From: MGIIb-O2 sp002494975
GTDB taxonomy: Archaea > Thermoplasmatota > Poseidoniia > Poseidoniales > Thalassarchaeaceae
Direction of reading: 5' to 3'
NCBI GenBank assembly: GCA_028355015.1
Contig: JAOMRN010000002.1
Span: forward strand, 1-64,000
DNA length: 64,000 bases
Shown in pieces: positions 61,396 to 64,000 of this stretch; the stretch's first letter is position 1, and every line of letters starts with the position of its first letter. Under the pieces are notes generated by a model. It saw only the letters and a list, made by a program, of their open reading frames with translations. It made no database searches and was not told the DNA's origin. The position numbers and the translations under genes were made by a program.

Positions 61396-64000
61396 TCACT
61401 CACCTTTTAGTACTGTAGCTAGATCAGAATCAAGAGCTCTTCTAGTCGTAAATAGTAACGATATAATTACGGCTACAAGAACTAAGCCATTAACTGCAAT
61501 AATTTCAAACCACGGCCAAACTAGATCTCTATCAATAGGGTTACTCTGACCAAGGAATAATTGGAAAATAAACCCAAACACACTAAAGAAACCATTGAAT
61601 GATTCTGAAACCGCTAGACCAAGAGTAACACCCAAAACCATGCTAACAAGAAGAATAGACATTATTTCGAAAAGTACTAACCGAATAACCTGATTAGGAC
61701 TTGCGCCAATTGCTTGTAATATTGCTAGTTCTCTTTTCCTCTGGCTCAAAACTAGAGAAAGGAATACGAATGCTGATGATATCGATGCTAAAGCTGCTAC
61801 CACGAACATCATACTAAGTAATCCAGGTGTACCGAATATCAAACCACCGTTACGCTCGTTTTCTTCGTGAGCTGTAGACCAATCTGATGCAGATATAACA
61901 CCTGTATTACTCTTTACATCTGCGCTCAAAAGTTCCAATGCTTTCGAACAGCTACTATCTGATTCATCACACAATTCGAACATCCATATTGAAGATGTAT
62001 GTGAATCAACAATTTGGTCGCCAACAAGTTCTCTATACGAATTCTCCCCAATCACTATTGCAGAGGAGGACTCTATCGAAGTAATGCCAGGAACCCACTG
62101 ATGACGGCCAGCATAGTTTACAGTAGATTCACTGGTACCTGTTTCTACGGGAAGTCCGAATTCATTCAATTCGTACGTAGTATATACTAATGTAAGTGAT
62201 TTGCCAATTGAAGGATTATCTAAAGAATCACGAGCATCGGAGCCAGCTGTATACCCACCAAGACGCCATTTTTCTGAGATTTCATCAATATCATCTCCAG
62301 GGATTGCCTGAGAGTCCCAAATTAATGTGTCCTCATGACCATCAAATACAACCCAAGTAAGTAACAAATTTCCTTCCTCTTTAGTCTGAGTTAGAGTCCT
62401 AGCTACAGAAGTCATTGAAGATATATCACTGATATCATTATCTCCGATAGAATTTATTGAGAGCATGATTTGATTACGAGCTTCTTCTTCTGTTAGTGAA
62501 CTATCGAATTGAACCATCATGTCTGCACCATTCTGAGCATTAGTTGTCCTTTCATCGACCATTGTACCGGTGTGCCCCTGGACAGCAGCTAGAGTCACTA
62601 TAGATAGAGTCAACAAAAGAATCAATGATAAGCGGCTTACAGAAGAACTTGAACCTGAGCCACTCAGACCTCTTCTTATGTCAGAAATTGCTGGAGACCA
62701 GCCGAATAAGCGATTCAATATTTGAGGTCCTGATGCCCCAATTTGGGAAAGAACTAGTGCACCCCCAATCCAAAGGAAGAATGGACCTAGCAAGAGAAGA
62801 ACAGCGTTAAGAATAAAATTAGTTATTAGCCCTCCACTCCCAATTGGTCCGTATCCACCATTGGATTGAATCCAGCTCTCAATAAATGCAATGAGACCTA
62901 TAACAAAGGTTAACCAGTGCAATATGTAGAAAGGCTCCCTTTCGTTGCTAACTTTCCTTACACCTTCATCAATTTCCATGTTGAGGAATCTTTTGGTCGT
63001 CACAGATCCTCTCCAATAAGCAATCGCTAAAGTTAGTATACCGACTAATACTGTTGAAGCAACGCTGAGAATTGGATCAACACTAAAGTTTCCTTCCTCA
63101 GTAAATCTGAGGAAACCAACGGCTCGGAGTACTATTTCAACAGCGCCTGTCGCTAATAGGTAGCCTAATCCCCAAGCCACAGAACCTATCGCAAGAACTT
63201 CAATCATCATCATCCTAGACAAAGTATCCTGAGTTCCTCCAATTACTCTATGAATAGCAACTTCTCTTCTTCTCTGCTCTAAAGAAAGTTGTAATCCATA
63301 AAGCAATACAACAAATGAAAGTGCCACTATGGGTATTACCAAGATATAATCGAAGACTTGGATTATACCCAAGAAAATATTAAGGAAAGTTATTGAACCA
63401 GAGATTAGATCCACATATTCTACAGATATCAGAATTATCTCAGAGCCATTACTAACTTCAAAATAACGAGGGACTGAAGATTTTTCAGTACCTGTTTCGT
63501 TACCATTTGAATCATATACTGGAACATCACCTTGTGTTGATTCCAAATTATCTTGCAAATCACTGAGCCAATCTGTTGCGTCACGGGTTGAAGATGTTGG
63601 TAGTTGAGTTCTATCTACTGATACCCCCAAATATCCATGGTCATTCTGCATGAGTATTCTTTTCTGCTCATCAGTAAGTACAGAATCTGTAACCATTACT
63701 GGATTGAAAAGTAATGTAGGATTTCCAAAACTCTCTTCATAAATTGCTGCAAGTGTAAGATTAGTTACCGTAAAAGTGTCTTTACAAAATAATCTTTCAA
63801 CCTCATAATTAGGGTCAAGAATAGTTTCACATTCTTCAAATGCATCTACTGCATCACGAATCTCATAGGTTTCTGTAACGTAAGAAAATGTAAGACTATC
63901 TATCTTCTCATTTATATCGATGCCTGCCGCACTAGCTATCTTTGATGGTAGCACAACTGACCTATTGGTTTCGGCATCCAAAGCAGTAGAAGGCCAATCT
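61396..64000 (-). CDS. FtsX/MacB-type ABC permease (5' partial)
   Basis: At least 868 codons; the frame is open to the right edge (upstream codons read DWPSTALDAET), so the N-terminus lies outside the window. It has two FtsX-like core domains: one around VLLYGLQLSLEQRRREVAIHRVIGGTQ with TM segments, and a C-terminal one with LSLVLSQRKRELAILQAIGASPNQVIR plus a long extracytoplasmic MacB-PCD-like region between. The second copy ends in LFTTRRALDSDLATVLKGE. It works with the zinc-ribbon ATPase downstream and probably moves a lipid, lipoprotein or peptide out of the cell. Confidence 0.88.
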   Translation of the reverse strand, partial: DWPSTALDAETNRSVVLPSKIASAAGIDINEKIDSLTFSYVTETYEIRDAVDAFEECETILDPNYEVERLFCKDTFTVTNLTLAAIYEESFGNPTLLFNPVMVTDSVLTDEQKRILMQNDHGYLGVSVDRTQLPTSSTRDATDWLSDLQDNLESTQGDVPVYDSNGNETGTEKSSVPRYFEVSNGSEIILISVEYVDLISGSITFLNIFLGIIQVFDYILVIPIVALSFVVLLYGLQLSLEQRRREVAIHRVIGGTQDTLSRMMMIEVLAIGSVAWGLGYLLATGAVEIVLRAVGFLRFTEEGNFSVDPILSVASTVLVGILTLAIAYWRGSVTTKRFLNMEIDEGVRKVSNEREPFYILHWLTFVIGLIAFIESWIQSNGGYGPIGSGGLITNFILNAVLLLLGPFFLWIGGALVLSQIGASGPQILNRLFGWSPAISDIRRGLSGSGSSSSVSRLSLILLLTLSIVTLAAVQGHTGTMVDERTTNAQNGADMMVQFDSSLTEEEARNQIMLSINSIGDNDISDISSMTSVARTLTQTKEEGNLLLTWVVFDGHEDTLIWDSQAIPGDDIDEISEKWRLGGYTAGSDARDSLDNPSIGKSLTLVYTTYELNEFGLPVETGTSESTVNYAGRHQWVPGITSIESSSAIVIGENSYRELVGDQIVDSHTSSIWMFELCDESDSSCSKALELLSADVKSNTGVISASDWSTAHEENERNGGLIFGTPGLLSMMFVVAALASISSAFVFLSLVLSQRKRELAILQAIGASPNQVIRLVLFEIMSILLVSMVLGVTLGLAVSESFNGFFSVFGFIFQLFLGQSNPIDRDLVWPWFEIIAVNGLVLVAVIISLLFTTRRALDSDLATVLKGE

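Overview
The window is AT-rich (roughly one third G+C by eye) and gene-dense, and it reads as a chromosomal segment of a marine euryarchaeon, most likely of the Poseidoniales / Marine Group II type within Thermoplasmatota. Archaeal markers are RNA polymerase subunit K, RadA, Hel308, the KEOPS subunit Cgi121, an archaeal RqcH/NFACT protein, the wybutosine enzymes TYW1 and TYW2, and an initiator tRNA with A1:U72. They sit beside bacterial-type genes (uvrC, msrA, an Orn-type oligoribonuclease, tryptophan 2,3-dioxygenase, heme A synthase) and very large secreted, C-terminally anchored surface proteins. The exact lineage is inferred; I could not run a phylogeny.

1-1074: an accessory-looking end. 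Four very compact minus-strand genes (two mini-genes of 35 and 32 codons, an HNH endonuclease, and a 122-aa protein) overlap by 4 nt at every junction. They abut a 28-nt copy of the 3' end of a tRNA (best match in memory: archaeal tRNA-Gln, with CCA). This looks like the attachment-site end of an integrated element whose other end lies left of the window.

1115-20583: a small Cys-motif membrane protein, an aldo/keto reductase, a Nudix plus metallo-beta-lactamase fusion, a membrane protein with an Arg/Ser/Gly repeat tail, an alpha/beta hydrolase, RqcH, tryptophan dioxygenase, thiolase, RpoK, the heme A pair ctaA-ctaB, a LeuA-family synthase, a 1274-aa subtilase, and an aspartoacylase-like gene that seems interrupted by a frameshift in an A8 run.

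20667-37494: thioesterase, Hel308-Cgi121, zinc-ribbon protein plus M3 oligopeptidase, radA, the initiator tRNA, dihydroorotase, a lipoprotein beta-propeller, a membrane-anchored two-HTH regulator, an M29-like aminopeptidase with a thiamine pyrophosphokinase, an AI-2E family permease and two glycosyltransferases.

37502-64000: two giant secreted membrane-anchored proteins, tandem stand-alone Lrp ligand-binding domains, a winged-helix STAND ATPase, uvrC, TYW2, an S15-type hydrolase, a SprT-like protein with Orn, an MFS permease, two uncharacterised membrane proteins, msrA-guaB, a scramblase-like protein, TYW1, and a FtsX/MacB-type ABC exporter whose ATPase carries a C-terminal zinc ribbon and whose permease runs off the right edge.

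The genes together suggest an aerobic (heme A), protein- and peptide-degrading heterotroph: secreted subtilase, S15-type and M3/M29 peptidases, tryptophan catabolism and thiolase. Convergent neighbours often overlap or are separated by only a few bases. No CRISPR array, insertion sequence or rRNA was seen, and no gene-free stretch exceeds 300 nt.
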